Positions 34,838 through 42,592 of a DNA stretch of 64,000 nucleotides are shown here, one piece after another. Where the stretch lies: contig NZ_JABGCB010000012.1 in NCBI RefSeq assembly GCF_013149295.1, positions 124,001 to 188,000 on the forward strand. The letters are read 5' to 3'. The stretch's first letter is position 1, and every line of letters starts with the position of its first letter. The stretch is from Novosphingobium sp. SG751A. Lineage in GTDB: Bacteria; Pseudomonadota; Alphaproteobacteria; Sphingomonadales; Sphingomonadaceae. The position numbers and the translations under genes were made by a program. The notes beneath the pieces were generated by a model. The model worked only from the letters and a program-made list of their open reading frames with translations, did no database searches and was not told the DNA's origin.

Positions 34838-35243
34838 GGACCTTCTCCTTTTCGATCATGGCGTCATGCGCCTCGTCATAGGTCTGGCCTGCGCCCTGTG
34901 CGAGCAGCATGGCCTTGAAATTATCAACCGAAACCCCGGTCTGCATCGAGCCGACATCCTGCACGTTCAGGCCGAAAATCCCGGCCAGCTTGGCCAGGTA
35001 GTAGATATTGCCCCCCGCCGCGATCATGCCCAGCACGCTGCGCTCGGCCACGGCCTTGCGCTGCTGCGGCGTCAGGTGGAATTTGGCGCAATAGGCTTCC
35101 TCGTCATCAAGGAATGCCTGGCGATTGGCGGCATCGTTGAAGGAATAGCACATGGCGTTCAGCTCAAAGCCCTTGGCCGCGGCATTGCCATCGAACAGAT
35201 GGGTGCCCGGAATTGGCTCGCTTGCATTTTGCGGTCCAGACAT
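34830..35243 (-). CDS. ligA: Extradiol dioxygenase alpha subunit (LigA-type)
   Basis: Small subunit of 137 residues that caps the LigB active site. IPGTHLFDGNAAAKGFELNAMCYSF, AYCAKFHLTPQQRKAV and MIAAGGNIYYLAKLAGIFG follow the LigA family pattern. The last third (VGSMQTGVSVDNFKAMLLAQG) differs from the SFQFAAGSMTG type of protocatechuate enzymes and looks closer to the LigA-like domain of gallate dioxygenases. GGAGAGG precedes the ATG. First gene of the ligAB pair, with a perfect 14-bp palindrome about 90 bp upstream. Confidence 0.88.
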   Translation of the reverse strand: MSGPQNASEPIPGTHLFDGNAAAKGFELNAMCYSFNDAANRQAFLDDEEAYCAKFHLTPQQRKAVAERSVLGMIAAGGNIYYLAKLAGIFGLNVQDVGSMQTGVSVDNFKAMLLAQGAGQTYDEAHDAMIEKEKVHG

Positions 35244-35328
35244 AATGGCCTCTCCAGATCATTCGGCCTGCCACCCCGATGGGTCGGCCTGACCTTCGTG
35301 TGCATCACTTACAATTGATCGACTCTCT

Positions 35329-35342
35329 TTGATCCCGATCAA
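35329..35342. promoter_or_regulatory. Perfect palindrome upstream of ligAB
   Basis: TTGATC-CC-GATCAA, 6-bp arms, 86-99 bp upstream of the ligA ATG in the 293-bp gap shared with the divergent SMR operon. A second symmetric element, ATCA-N8-TGAT (35304-35319), lies between it and ligA and would suit a LysR-type regulator. No regulator gene is adjacent. Confidence 0.45.
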
Positions 35343-35536
35343 GCGCGCGCGCTGGCGGCGTGCCTGTGCGCATTGGGATGCAGCGCGAGTCATAAATTTA
35401 GGCAAATTCTTAAAACCGGCACATGTCTCATCTTAACCTTCCGCCGCGCTTCGTCTCATTCCGGCACAGGGGTGGTTACCGCGCTATCGGCCTCTCCTCT
35501 TTCGCGCGATACGGGCGATGACCGAAGGAGGAATCG

Positions 35537-35899
35537 ATGCAACCGGCCCTTTTGATGCTGATCCTGACCAGCGTGGCCATGTCGGCCATCGCGCAACTGC
35601 TGCTCAAAATGGGCGTGGGACAAGCGCGCGTGACCGATGGCGCGGGCGCCGGCATCGCTTTCCTGCAATCGCCATGGGTGATCGCGGGCTTTGGCCTCTA
35701 TGGGCTGGGGGCAATCCTTTGGCTCTATGTGCTGGCCCGCCTGCCGCTCAGCGCGGCCTATCCCTTTGTCGGCCTCGGCTTCATCCTGACCATGGCGCTG
35801 GGCGTGCTGGCGCTGGGCGAGAGCATCAGCCCGATCCGCATCGCGGGCACCTTGCTGATCGCGCTGGGCTGCGTCTGCGTTTCAAGGAGCATCGCATAA
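35537..35899 (+). CDS. SMR/EamA-type small membrane transporter, ArnE/F-like flippase subunit
   Basis: Four-helix membrane protein of 120 residues. IAQLLLKMGVGQ after helix 1 and LPLSAAYPFVGLGFILTMALGVLALGES in helices 3-4 match the subfamily of small multidrug-resistance-like proteins that flip undecaprenyl-phosphate-aminoarabinose. An ideal ribosome-binding site (AAGGAGG) precedes the ATG. Its TAA stop shares an A with the ATG of the next gene (TAATG), so translation is coupled to a membrane glycosyltransferase. Flipping a lipid-linked sugar is the favoured role (inference); drug efflux is the alternative. Confidence 0.85.
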   Translation: MQPALLMLILTSVAMSAIAQLLLKMGVGQARVTDGAGAGIAFLQSPWVIAGFGLYGLGAILWLYVLARLPLSAAYPFVGLGFILTMALGVLALGESISPIRIAGTLLIALGCVCVSRSIA

Positions 35900-37146
35900 T
35901 GGTCGCCACCCCCGCCCCGGAGCGCGCGCCCGCGCTGTCGATCAATTCGCTGCTGCTGCTCGCGCTGACGATCCGGCTGGCTGCGCATTTTGCCCTGCCC
36001 CAGCCGTTGCAGAGCGATGGTCTGGCCTATTTCACCCTGGCCCAGACGATGGCCGATGGCGGATGGCCGGTCGACAATCTGGGCCAGCATGCGTTTTACT
36101 CCATCGGCTATCCGCTGGTGCTGGCGCCCTTCTTCGCGCTGCTGGGTGCTTCGGCGCAGGTGGCCTTTGGTGTCAATCTGGCGCTGGCGCTGGTGACGGG
36201 CGGGCTGATCGTTCTGCTGGCGCGCGAAGCGGGGCTTGGCGATCTTGGGCGCAAGATGGCGCTGCTGGGCTATGCGCTGTGGCTGCCGGGGATCTGGAAC
36301 TGCACGATGCTGGCGCGCGAAAATCTCTCGACGCCGCTGCTGGTGGCGGTGGTGTGGCTGGCGCTGCGCCTGCTGCGCTCGCCCTCCAGCCTTGGGCTGG
36401 CGGCGGCGGTGGGCGCGGTATGGGGCGCAGCGATGCTGGCGGGCACTTCGGCGCTGCCGCTGATCGCGGCGCCTTTGCTCGCGCTGGCGCTGGGTGGTTC
36501 GGTGCGGCGCGCGGTGGCCCCGGCGCTGAGCGTGGGCGCGGCCGCCGCGCTGGTGCTGGCCCCATGGGCGATGGCCACGCAGATCATGCTGGGCCGCCCC
36601 ACGCTTTCCACCAACACCGGCTTCAACCTCTATATCGGCAATAATCCTGCGGCCACCGGACGCTTCGTTTCCATCGCCGCCACGCCCATCGGCCCGCAAT
36701 GGCACGCCATGCGCGACAGCCTTGGCGAGGCGGGCGCCAGCGCAGCGCTGGGTGCGATGGCGCGCGACTGGATGGCGCATAATCCCGCCGAAGTCGTCCG
36801 CCTCGGCTCGGTCAAGCTGGCCGCCTTCTGGGCACCCAATCTGCCGGATTCGAATGATTTCGCCCTTTCGCCCGCTGTCACCTATGTCCGCCTGTTCGAG
36901 GTCGTCCAATATCTGCTCTTCCTCACGCTGGCCGGGCTCTGCCTGCTGCTGCCGGGGATCGGCCGCCCACGTCAGATCGTACTGATGGGCGCCATCGCCG
37001 GTTTCTGGGCGCTGCATGGCCTCGCCTATATCATCGACCGCTATCGCGATCCGGTCATGCCCTTGCTGATCGTGATGGCATCGGCGGCGCTGGCGGAAAT
37101 CGTCACCAATCGTCTGGCCCGCAGGGAGAGCGCCCATGCTGCATGA
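35899..37146 (+). CDS. Polytopic GT-C-like (GT39/ArnT-like) membrane glycosyltransferase
   Basis: Integral membrane protein of 415 residues with about 9-10 hydrophobic segments. After helix 1 a periplasmic loop contains LQSDGLAYFTLAQTMADGGWP, with an acidic residue in the position where GT-C enzymes bind the lipid-phosphate donor. Blocks such as MLARENLSTPLL and IGNNPAATGRF resemble the ArnT/PMT family. Start ATG at 35899 overlaps the SMR stop. The 3' end overlaps the HAD-UbiA gene by 11 bp. Probably transfers a sugar from polyprenyl phosphate to an acceptor on the periplasmic side; donor and acceptor unknown. Confidence 0.78.
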   Translation: MVATPAPERAPALSINSLLLLALTIRLAAHFALPQPLQSDGLAYFTLAQTMADGGWPVDNLGQHAFYSIGYPLVLAPFFALLGASAQVAFGVNLALALVTGGLIVLLAREAGLGDLGRKMALLGYALWLPGIWNCTMLARENLSTPLLVAVVWLALRLLRSPSSLGLAAAVGAVWGAAMLAGTSALPLIAAPLLALALGGSVRRAVAPALSVGAAAALVLAPWAMATQIMLGRPTLSTNTGFNLYIGNNPAATGRFVSIAATPIGPQWHAMRDSLGEAGASAALGAMARDWMAHNPAEVVRLGSVKLAAFWAPNLPDSNDFALSPAVTYVRLFEVVQYLLFLTLAGLCLLLPGIGRPRQIVLMGAIAGFWALHGLAYIIDRYRDPVMPLLIVMASAALAEIVTNRLARRESAHAA

Positions 37147-38590
37147 ACGCATCACTGATGAAACCCCTCTGGTGGTCGATCTGGACCGCACGCTGATTTC
37201 GGGCGACGTCGCGATGGAAGCCTGCGTGACCGAGGCCAAGCGCGGTTTCATGGCCCTGTTCGTCCTGCTCTGGACGATGATCCGGGGGCGCGCGCGCCTC
37301 AAGACCCTGCTGGCGCGGCGCGCACCAGTCGATCCGGCCTCGCTCACCTATCGCCCCGAGGTGCTGGAGCTGATCGCCCATGCCCGCCGCCAGCGCCGCC
37401 GCGTGGTGCTGGCCAGCGCGGCCCATTGGCGCAATGCGCGCCGCGTGGCCGCCCATCTGGGCCTGTTTGACGAGGTGATCGCCAGCGGTGCCCGCCGCAA
37501 CGCCAAGGGCAGCGCCAAGCTGACCGCGATCCGCGCATCGCTGGGCAACCAGCCCTTCGATTACGTTGGGGATTGCGGGGCCGACCGCCGCATCTGGCGC
37601 GAAGCCCGCGTGGCCTATACCGTCGAGGCGCCCACCCGCATGACGCATGAGGAACGCCTCGCCCCGGCGCGCAGCCGTCTGCGCGCGCTGGTGAAAGCCG
37701 CACGCCCGCATCAATGGGCAAAGAACGCGCTGGTCTTTGTGCCGCTGGCCTCCTCAGGCCTGCTGGCCAATGCCCATGCCATCGCCCAATCTTGCCTCGC
37801 CTTTGCCGCGATGAGCCTGATCGCCTCCTCGGTCTATCTGCTCAACGACCTGCTCGATATCGAGAGCGACCGCGCTCATGCCAAGAAGCGCCACCGCCCG
37901 CTGGCCAGCGGCGCGCTGCCCATCCCGCAGGCGCTGGTGGCCTGCGTCGGTTTTGCAGGCGCGGGGCTGGCGCTGGCATGGCAATTGGGCCTGCCCAGCT
38001 TCTCGGCCATGGCGACCTATTTCGCGCTGACGCTGGCCTATTCGATGCGGTTGAAGGCGGCGATGATCGCTGATGTGCTGACGCTCGCCTGCCTTTATAC
38101 GATCCGCATCATCGCGGGCGCGGCGGCGATTGCTGTGCCGGTTTCGTCCTGGCTGCTGCTCTTCTCTGTCTTCTTCTTCCTCAGCCTTGGCTATCTCAAG
38201 CGCTATGTCGAATTGCGCAGCAGCGCGCGTGAGCCCGACGAATTGCTCTCCGGGCGCGGCTACACCCGTTCCGACACCGAAATCGTCGCGATCAGCGGGC
38301 TGGCTGCGGGCATGGTCTCGATCCTCGTCATGGTCCTGTTTGCCGAGGCGATGGGCAAGACCGGGGCCTATGCCACGCCGCAATTGCTCTGGCTGCTGCC
38401 GCTGCCGCTGCTCTATTGGCTCAACCGCATCTGGATGATGGGGCGCCGGGGCCAGGTGGACAGCGATCCGGTGGCCTTTGCCATTACCGATGCCAAGAGC
38501 ATTGCCGTGGGCGCGGCGCTGGGGGGTATTCTGGTGCTGGCCAAATTCGCCGCCATCGGCCACTGGCTGCCGCAACTGGGGATCGCCTGA
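37136..38590 (+). CDS. HAD phosphatase-UbiA prenyltransferase fusion
   Basis: Two-domain protein of 484 residues. Residues about 10-190 form a HAD phosphatase with all four motifs: DLDRT (15-19), LASAAH, the Lys in AKGSAK and GDCGAD (about 145). Residues about 195-484 form a UbiA-family membrane enzyme with the Mg-binding NDLLDIESDR (237-246) and about seven to nine helices. The closest functional precedent is mycobacterial Rv3806c, a UbiA that transfers phosphoribose to decaprenyl phosphate, followed by 5-phosphate removal. The fusion would perform both steps (inference). It ends the SMR-GT operon. Confidence 0.85.
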   Translation: MLHERITDETPLVVDLDRTLISGDVAMEACVTEAKRGFMALFVLLWTMIRGRARLKTLLARRAPVDPASLTYRPEVLELIAHARRQRRRVVLASAAHWRNARRVAAHLGLFDEVIASGARRNAKGSAKLTAIRASLGNQPFDYVGDCGADRRIWREARVAYTVEAPTRMTHEERLAPARSRLRALVKAARPHQWAKNALVFVPLASSGLLANAHAIAQSCLAFAAMSLIASSVYLLNDLLDIESDRAHAKKRHRPLASGALPIPQALVACVGFAGAGLALAWQLGLPSFSAMATYFALTLAYSMRLKAAMIADVLTLACLYTIRIIAGAAAIAVPVSSWLLLFSVFFFLSLGYLKRYVELRSSAREPDELLSGRGYTRSDTEIVAISGLAAGMVSILVMVLFAEAMGKTGAYATPQLLWLLPLPLLYWLNRIWMMGRRGQVDSDPVAFAITDAKSIAVGAALGGILVLAKFAAIGHWLPQLGIA

Positions 38591-38634
38591 AGCGGCGCTT
38601 GTCAGCCTCCCCCTTCCCTCGCTAGATTGCCGCC

Positions 38635-39360
38635 ATGGCACGCTTCTTTGCCCGCCCCGGGCCAAACCGTAGTTCCCGTTTCCGCCTCGGCTGGTATCTG
38701 GCCATGGCAATCTTGTGGTTTGTCGGCCTGTCGGTAGGCATCACGCTGATCTATCGCGTGGTGCCGCCGCCCGTCACACTGACCATGCTGTTCGACCACA
38801 ACGGGTTCAGCAAATCATGGACGCCCCTCTCGCGCATCGACCGCAAAATGGTGGACGCGGTCATCGCAGGCGAGGACTCGCGCTTTTGCGTCCACCACGG
38901 CTTTGACGGCGCAGGCATCGAATATGCGCTGGAACGCAATCTGGCGGGCGATGGCAGCAAATTGCGCGGCGGATCGACCATCAGCCAGCAGACCGCCAAA
39001 AACACCTTCCTATGGCAGGGCAGCGGCATCACCCGCTATATCCGCAAGGGGCTGGAGGCATGGTTCACCGTGCTGATCGAGAACCTGTGGCCCAAACGGC
39101 GGATCATGGAAGTCTATCTCAACGTGGCCGAAACCGGCATCGGCACCTATGGCGTCGAAGCAGGCGCCCAGCGTTATTTCCGCCACTCCGCCGCCAACCT
39201 GACCCAGATCGAAGCCGCCCGCATCGCCGCCGCCCTGCCCAGCCCCAAGAAGCGCGCCGTAGTGGGCGCCACCGGATTTACCCGCCGCCATGGCAACACC
39301 ATCGCCAAGCGGTCCGGCGTGGTGCGGCGCAATGATCAGGATGATTGCATTTATCAGTAA
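38635..39360 (+). CDS. mtgA: Monofunctional biosynthetic peptidoglycan transglycosylase
   Basis: GT51 glycosyltransferase of 241 residues polymerising lipid II into glycan strands in the inner membrane. One N-terminal transmembrane helix (WYLAMAILWFVGLSVGITLIY) precedes the catalytic domain: EDSRFCVHHGFD with the catalytic Glu, RGGSTISQQTAKN, and KRRIMEVYLNVAETG with the second Glu. Length is typical. It follows the HAD-UbiA gene by 44 bp on the same strand. The gene is convergent with the TonB receptor across repeat copy F. Confidence 0.95.
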   Translation: MARFFARPGPNRSSRFRLGWYLAMAILWFVGLSVGITLIYRVVPPPVTLTMLFDHNGFSKSWTPLSRIDRKMVDAVIAGEDSRFCVHHGFDGAGIEYALERNLAGDGSKLRGGSTISQQTAKNTFLWQGSGITRYIRKGLEAWFTVLIENLWPKRRIMEVYLNVAETGIGTYGVEAGAQRYFRHSAANLTQIEAARIAAALPSPKKRAVVGATGFTRRHGNTIAKRSGVVRRNDQDDCIYQ

Positions 39361-39380
39361 GGTTTGGGAGGGGTTTAGGT

Positions 39381-39615
39381 GCCTCCGGCGGGCAAAGGGC
39401 GGGGGCCCTTTGCAATCCCGATACTGTCTTTGGTGCGTGTCGGGTTCGGCCTTGGGTGTTGGACGCATCGTTTGATTTGTAAAGCCTGCGGCGCTTTTCG
39501 CACAGGCTCACCGCGCCGCAGGCTGTCAAACCATGGCACAAAGCGCTCCCTGGCAAACAATACGCCACCCCATAATGGGATTGCAAAGGGCCCCCGCCCT
39601 TTGCCCGCCGGAGGC
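39381..39615 (+). repeat. Intergenic hairpin repeat, copy F (type II hairpin at both ends)
   Basis: Both ends carry GCCTCCGGCGGGC plus the AAAGGGCGGGGGCCCTTT stem, yet the left inner arm is the one normally next to type I ends (TCCCGATACTGTC, GTGTTGGACGC). The central stem is AAAGCCTGCGGCGC with GCGCCGCAGGCTGT. It lies between the convergent mtgA and TonB receptor genes. Confidence 0.9.
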
Positions 39616-39687
39616 ACCTTTAACCCCCAACAAAAAGGGCGCCCCCACGCAGGAGCGCCCTTTCCATTTGCCTTGGCCGGTTAAGGC

Positions 39688-42267
39688 TTAGAACGCCACG
39701 CTGAGCGTTGCCACGACGGTGCGCGGGGTCGCCAGATAGACGGTCGGAACCGTGTTGACGGCAATCGGCGTCGAGGTACCGGTGAAACCGCCATAGTAAT
39801 ACTGGTTGAACAGGTTGGTCACGTTGATCTGGATAAAGCTCTTGTCCGACTTGAGACCAGCGATCGCCAGCTTCATACGGGCCGACAGATCGACCGTGGT
39901 GTAGGACGGCAACGTGGCCGAGTTCACCTGAACCGCAGTGGACGGGTTCAGCGAGCTGTAAACCGGCAGATTTTCAGCATTGATATAGCGCTTGCCGTTG
40001 TTCTTGACCGACACGGTCAGATCGAACGGATCGAACGAGGCATCCAGACGCGCACCGGCGGTGTAGATCGGAACGCCCGATTCGCGCTTGCCGGCGGTCA
40101 GGTAGTAGGTATTCGTGCCATCGCTGCGCAGGACGGTATTGCCATTGAGCACCGTGCCCGTTGCGCCCTGACCGGCGACGATGTCGGCCAGAATGCGCGA
40201 CTTGTTGTACGAGCCGAAGGCATAGATCGAGAAGTGATCGTCAACCTTCCAGTTCAGCGTGGCGTCAAAGCCATACTTTTCCACCTTGCCCAGATTGGTG
40301 AAGATCGAGGTCTGGGTTTCCTGATTATAGACCTGCGAAATCTTGTTATTGAACATGGTGTACCAACCGCCGACCGAGGCGCTCAGACGACCGGCGCGGG
40401 CGCGCAGACCCACGTCAAAGTTGTCCGAGGTTTCCATCCCCGGGCTGCCGAAGCTGGTGCTGGCCGGATAATAGAACGCGCCATAGAGCGTGTCGGTGCT
40501 GGGCACCTGCAGACCCTGCGAGTAGTTGGCATAGAGCGAAGCGCCCTGGCCCAGAGCCAGCGTGAAACCGACATTGGGCAACACGCGATTATAGTTATAA
40601 ATGCGCTGCTGCGGCACGGCATAGCCGGACGGCTTATTCGTGGTGCTGTTGAAGCTGTAGGGATTTGCAGCGGCGTAAGCGGCCTGATCCTGCGGGCTGG
40701 GGCAGTAGAAGTTGCTGCCGCCGCCATCGAAGGTGAAGCAGAAGTTGGTCAGGTTGCGCTTGAAGAAGGGCGCGCGCACACCGACCAGAACATCGAGCTT
40801 ACCGTCGAAGAACTTGCCGTTATATTCCGCCGAAACCTGATGCAGGATTGCATAGGACATGCGGTTGCGCTTCTGGATCGCGTTGCCGTACTTGTCCTTG
40901 ATGGCCAGATCGATCGGGAAATAGGTCGCGTAATAGCCGGTCTGCGAGTTGAGGAAGGTCAGCTCGCCGGTCTGCTTGTGGCGGCCGCGGTCATAGGAAT
41001 AACCGACACGCAGCGTATTGGTCGGGTTGATTTTCCAACGCAGCGAGGTCAGCAGGCCGATACGGTTGGTTTCGGTTTCATTGGCAGTGCCGATCAGAAG
41101 GGCTGGATCAACGACACCATTGGCGTTCACGTCGGTCCCTGCGTAATAGCTGCCGCCGATATTGCCAACCCAGCCGTTCGGGCCAGTGCCTTCGTTCAGC
41201 TTGCTGGTGCCGCCGCCATTGGCCTTGGTGTACTGGAAGCTGGGGTCGATCGTCAGGATCAGGTTATCGGCCAGCGTGAAGCGCGAGTTCATGCGCAGGT
41301 TGGCCGTCCGCGAGGGGTTGTAGCGGCATTCAAACGCGCCATAACCGGTGGTGCTGGCGGTCGAGCTGGTCGTGTCGGCGCAATTGATCGTGTATTGCGC
41401 TTCGTCCCAGCTGTAGGGCACGCGGCCACCGCTCGAGGAGTTGATCGGACGGCTCGCCGAATTTTGGGTGTAGAGCGACATCGACGGCGCGAAATTGTTA
41501 CGGTTCAGGTTGAAGTGACCCGCCAGCGAGATGAAGTCGCCGTTGTCGCCCAGCGGCTGCTTCACCTTGAAGTTGAGCTGCTGCTTGGCCACCTGGCCGC
41601 CGGTGTTGGGCAGGAAGCGGTTCGAGGCCACCGAGGCGGCAAACCAGGCCTTCAGACCCGAATTGTTGATGGTGCCGGTGTCCACCGAGATGAAGCCGCG
41701 CTTGAAGCTGAGATCACCGGCCGAACCGACCGCCATTACCTGCGCCTTGTCCAGCGGATCGCGCGAACGATAGTTCACGGTCGACCCCGAAGCGGCCGCC
41801 GTCGGGCTGTCCACGTCGGTCGAACCCAGGTTGACGTTGACCTGTTCGATTAGTTCGGCGTCAAGCTGCTGGTTGGAATAAAGGGCATAGTTGCCGGTGT
41901 CGTTCAGCGGCATGCCGTCAAAGGTTTGCGAGATGCGGGTGCTGTCAAAGCCGCGGATGAACATCGCGCCGCCCGACGAACCGAACGGGTCGGCGTTGAA
42001 GAAGGACACGCCCGGCACCATGTTGATGACGTCGTTGATCGTCTGGCCGGGCGAGCTCTTGGAGATGAAGCTCTGGTCCAGCACCTGCTTGGCCTTGGGC
42101 GTGGCGGGAATATCCACGCCGTTGATCGCCTTGGCCTTGGTGCCGGTCACCACGATGGTGTTTTCAAAATCGACCGAACCGGTCGACTGAGCGAAAGCGG
42201 GCGATGCAACCGCTGCTGCAATCGCGAAAGAACTGACGGCCAAAGCCGAATTTTTGATAATGCGCAT
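39688..42267 (-). CDS. TonB-dependent outer-membrane receptor
   Basis: Outer-membrane active transporter of 859 residues from the ATG at 42267 (AGGGG 8 nt upstream; a longer frame to 42600 is not supported). Signal peptide SALAVSSFAIAAAVASPAFA, then FENTIVVTGTKAKAI around the TonB-box region. The plug domain runs about residues 45-155 (INDVINMVPGVSF, MFIRGFDSTRISQTFDGMPLND), followed by a 22-strand barrel ending in TLSVAF with the terminal Phe used by the Bam machinery. Substrate unknown. It is divergent from a CDF metal exporter across a 325-bp gap with paired palindromes, so a metal or metal complex is possible; an aromatic ligand is the alternative. Confidence 0.92.
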   Translation of the reverse strand: MRIIKNSALAVSSFAIAAAVASPAFAQSTGSVDFENTIVVTGTKAKAINGVDIPATPKAKQVLDQSFISKSSPGQTINDVINMVPGVSFFNADPFGSSGGAMFIRGFDSTRISQTFDGMPLNDTGNYALYSNQQLDAELIEQVNVNLGSTDVDSPTAAASGSTVNYRSRDPLDKAQVMAVGSAGDLSFKRGFISVDTGTINNSGLKAWFAASVASNRFLPNTGGQVAKQQLNFKVKQPLGDNGDFISLAGHFNLNRNNFAPSMSLYTQNSASRPINSSSGGRVPYSWDEAQYTINCADTTSSTASTTGYGAFECRYNPSRTANLRMNSRFTLADNLILTIDPSFQYTKANGGGTSKLNEGTGPNGWVGNIGGSYYAGTDVNANGVVDPALLIGTANETETNRIGLLTSLRWKINPTNTLRVGYSYDRGRHKQTGELTFLNSQTGYYATYFPIDLAIKDKYGNAIQKRNRMSYAILHQVSAEYNGKFFDGKLDVLVGVRAPFFKRNLTNFCFTFDGGGSNFYCPSPQDQAAYAAANPYSFNSTTNKPSGYAVPQQRIYNYNRVLPNVGFTLALGQGASLYANYSQGLQVPSTDTLYGAFYYPASTSFGSPGMETSDNFDVGLRARAGRLSASVGGWYTMFNNKISQVYNQETQTSIFTNLGKVEKYGFDATLNWKVDDHFSIYAFGSYNKSRILADIVAGQGATGTVLNGNTVLRSDGTNTYYLTAGKRESGVPIYTAGARLDASFDPFDLTVSVKNNGKRYINAENLPVYSSLNPSTAVQVNSATLPSYTTVDLSARMKLAIAGLKSDKSFIQINVTNLFNQYYYGGFTGTSTPIAVNTVPTVYLATPRTVVATLSVAF

Positions 42268-42289
42268 GCTGAATGCCCCTGCATGACAA

Positions 42290-42302
42290 TTTTGTGTCAA
42301 AA
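42290..42302 (+). promoter_or_regulatory. Operator-like palindrome, proximal copy
   Basis: TTTTGTGTCAAAA: TTTTG-N3-CAAAA with perfect 5-bp arms, 23 bp upstream of the TonB receptor ATG. The identical 13-mer occurs in the opposite orientation at 42398-42410. Confidence 0.5.
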
Positions 42303-42397
42303 CCGCCGAAATGCCCCCGTCCGAGCGACGAAAATCATTCGGATGCAAAACACCTAACGATGTTTGAGAGGCTTCTAAACAGCGGTTTGTGACGCAA

Positions 42398-42410
42398 TTT
42401 TGACACAAAA
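42398..42410 (-). promoter_or_regulatory. Operator-like palindrome, distal copy
   Basis: TTTTGACACAAAA on the plus strand is the exact reverse complement of the 13-mer at 42290-42302, 108 bp away centre to centre. Two such sites bracket the probable TonB receptor promoter. Confidence 0.5.
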
Positions 42411-42462
42411 CGGGGCGTGCGACAGGCTGATGCCGCAAAAGGCAAGATTGTTTCCCACGCAA

Positions 42463-42489
42463 TTGACATTGATGTAACTTTGTTACGGT
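42463..42489 (+). promoter_or_regulatory. Candidate CDF promoter with internal palindrome
   Basis: TTGACA (42463-42468) is a consensus -35. GTAACTTTGTTAC (42474-42486, perfect 5-bp arms, 3-nt centre) occupies the spacer and the start of a weak -10 (TACGGT). A repressor bound there would exclude RNA polymerase; the form is reminiscent of Zur-type sites but does not match a consensus I can name. Confidence 0.45.
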
Positions 42490-42592
42490 CTTGACGAAAT
42501 TCATATGGAATTTAAATGTCTGCTCCAAATTCCGCTGTTGCGAATTGGGCCGCAGTGCGACATTTGTGCAACGCAGCAGATCGGGAAAAACC

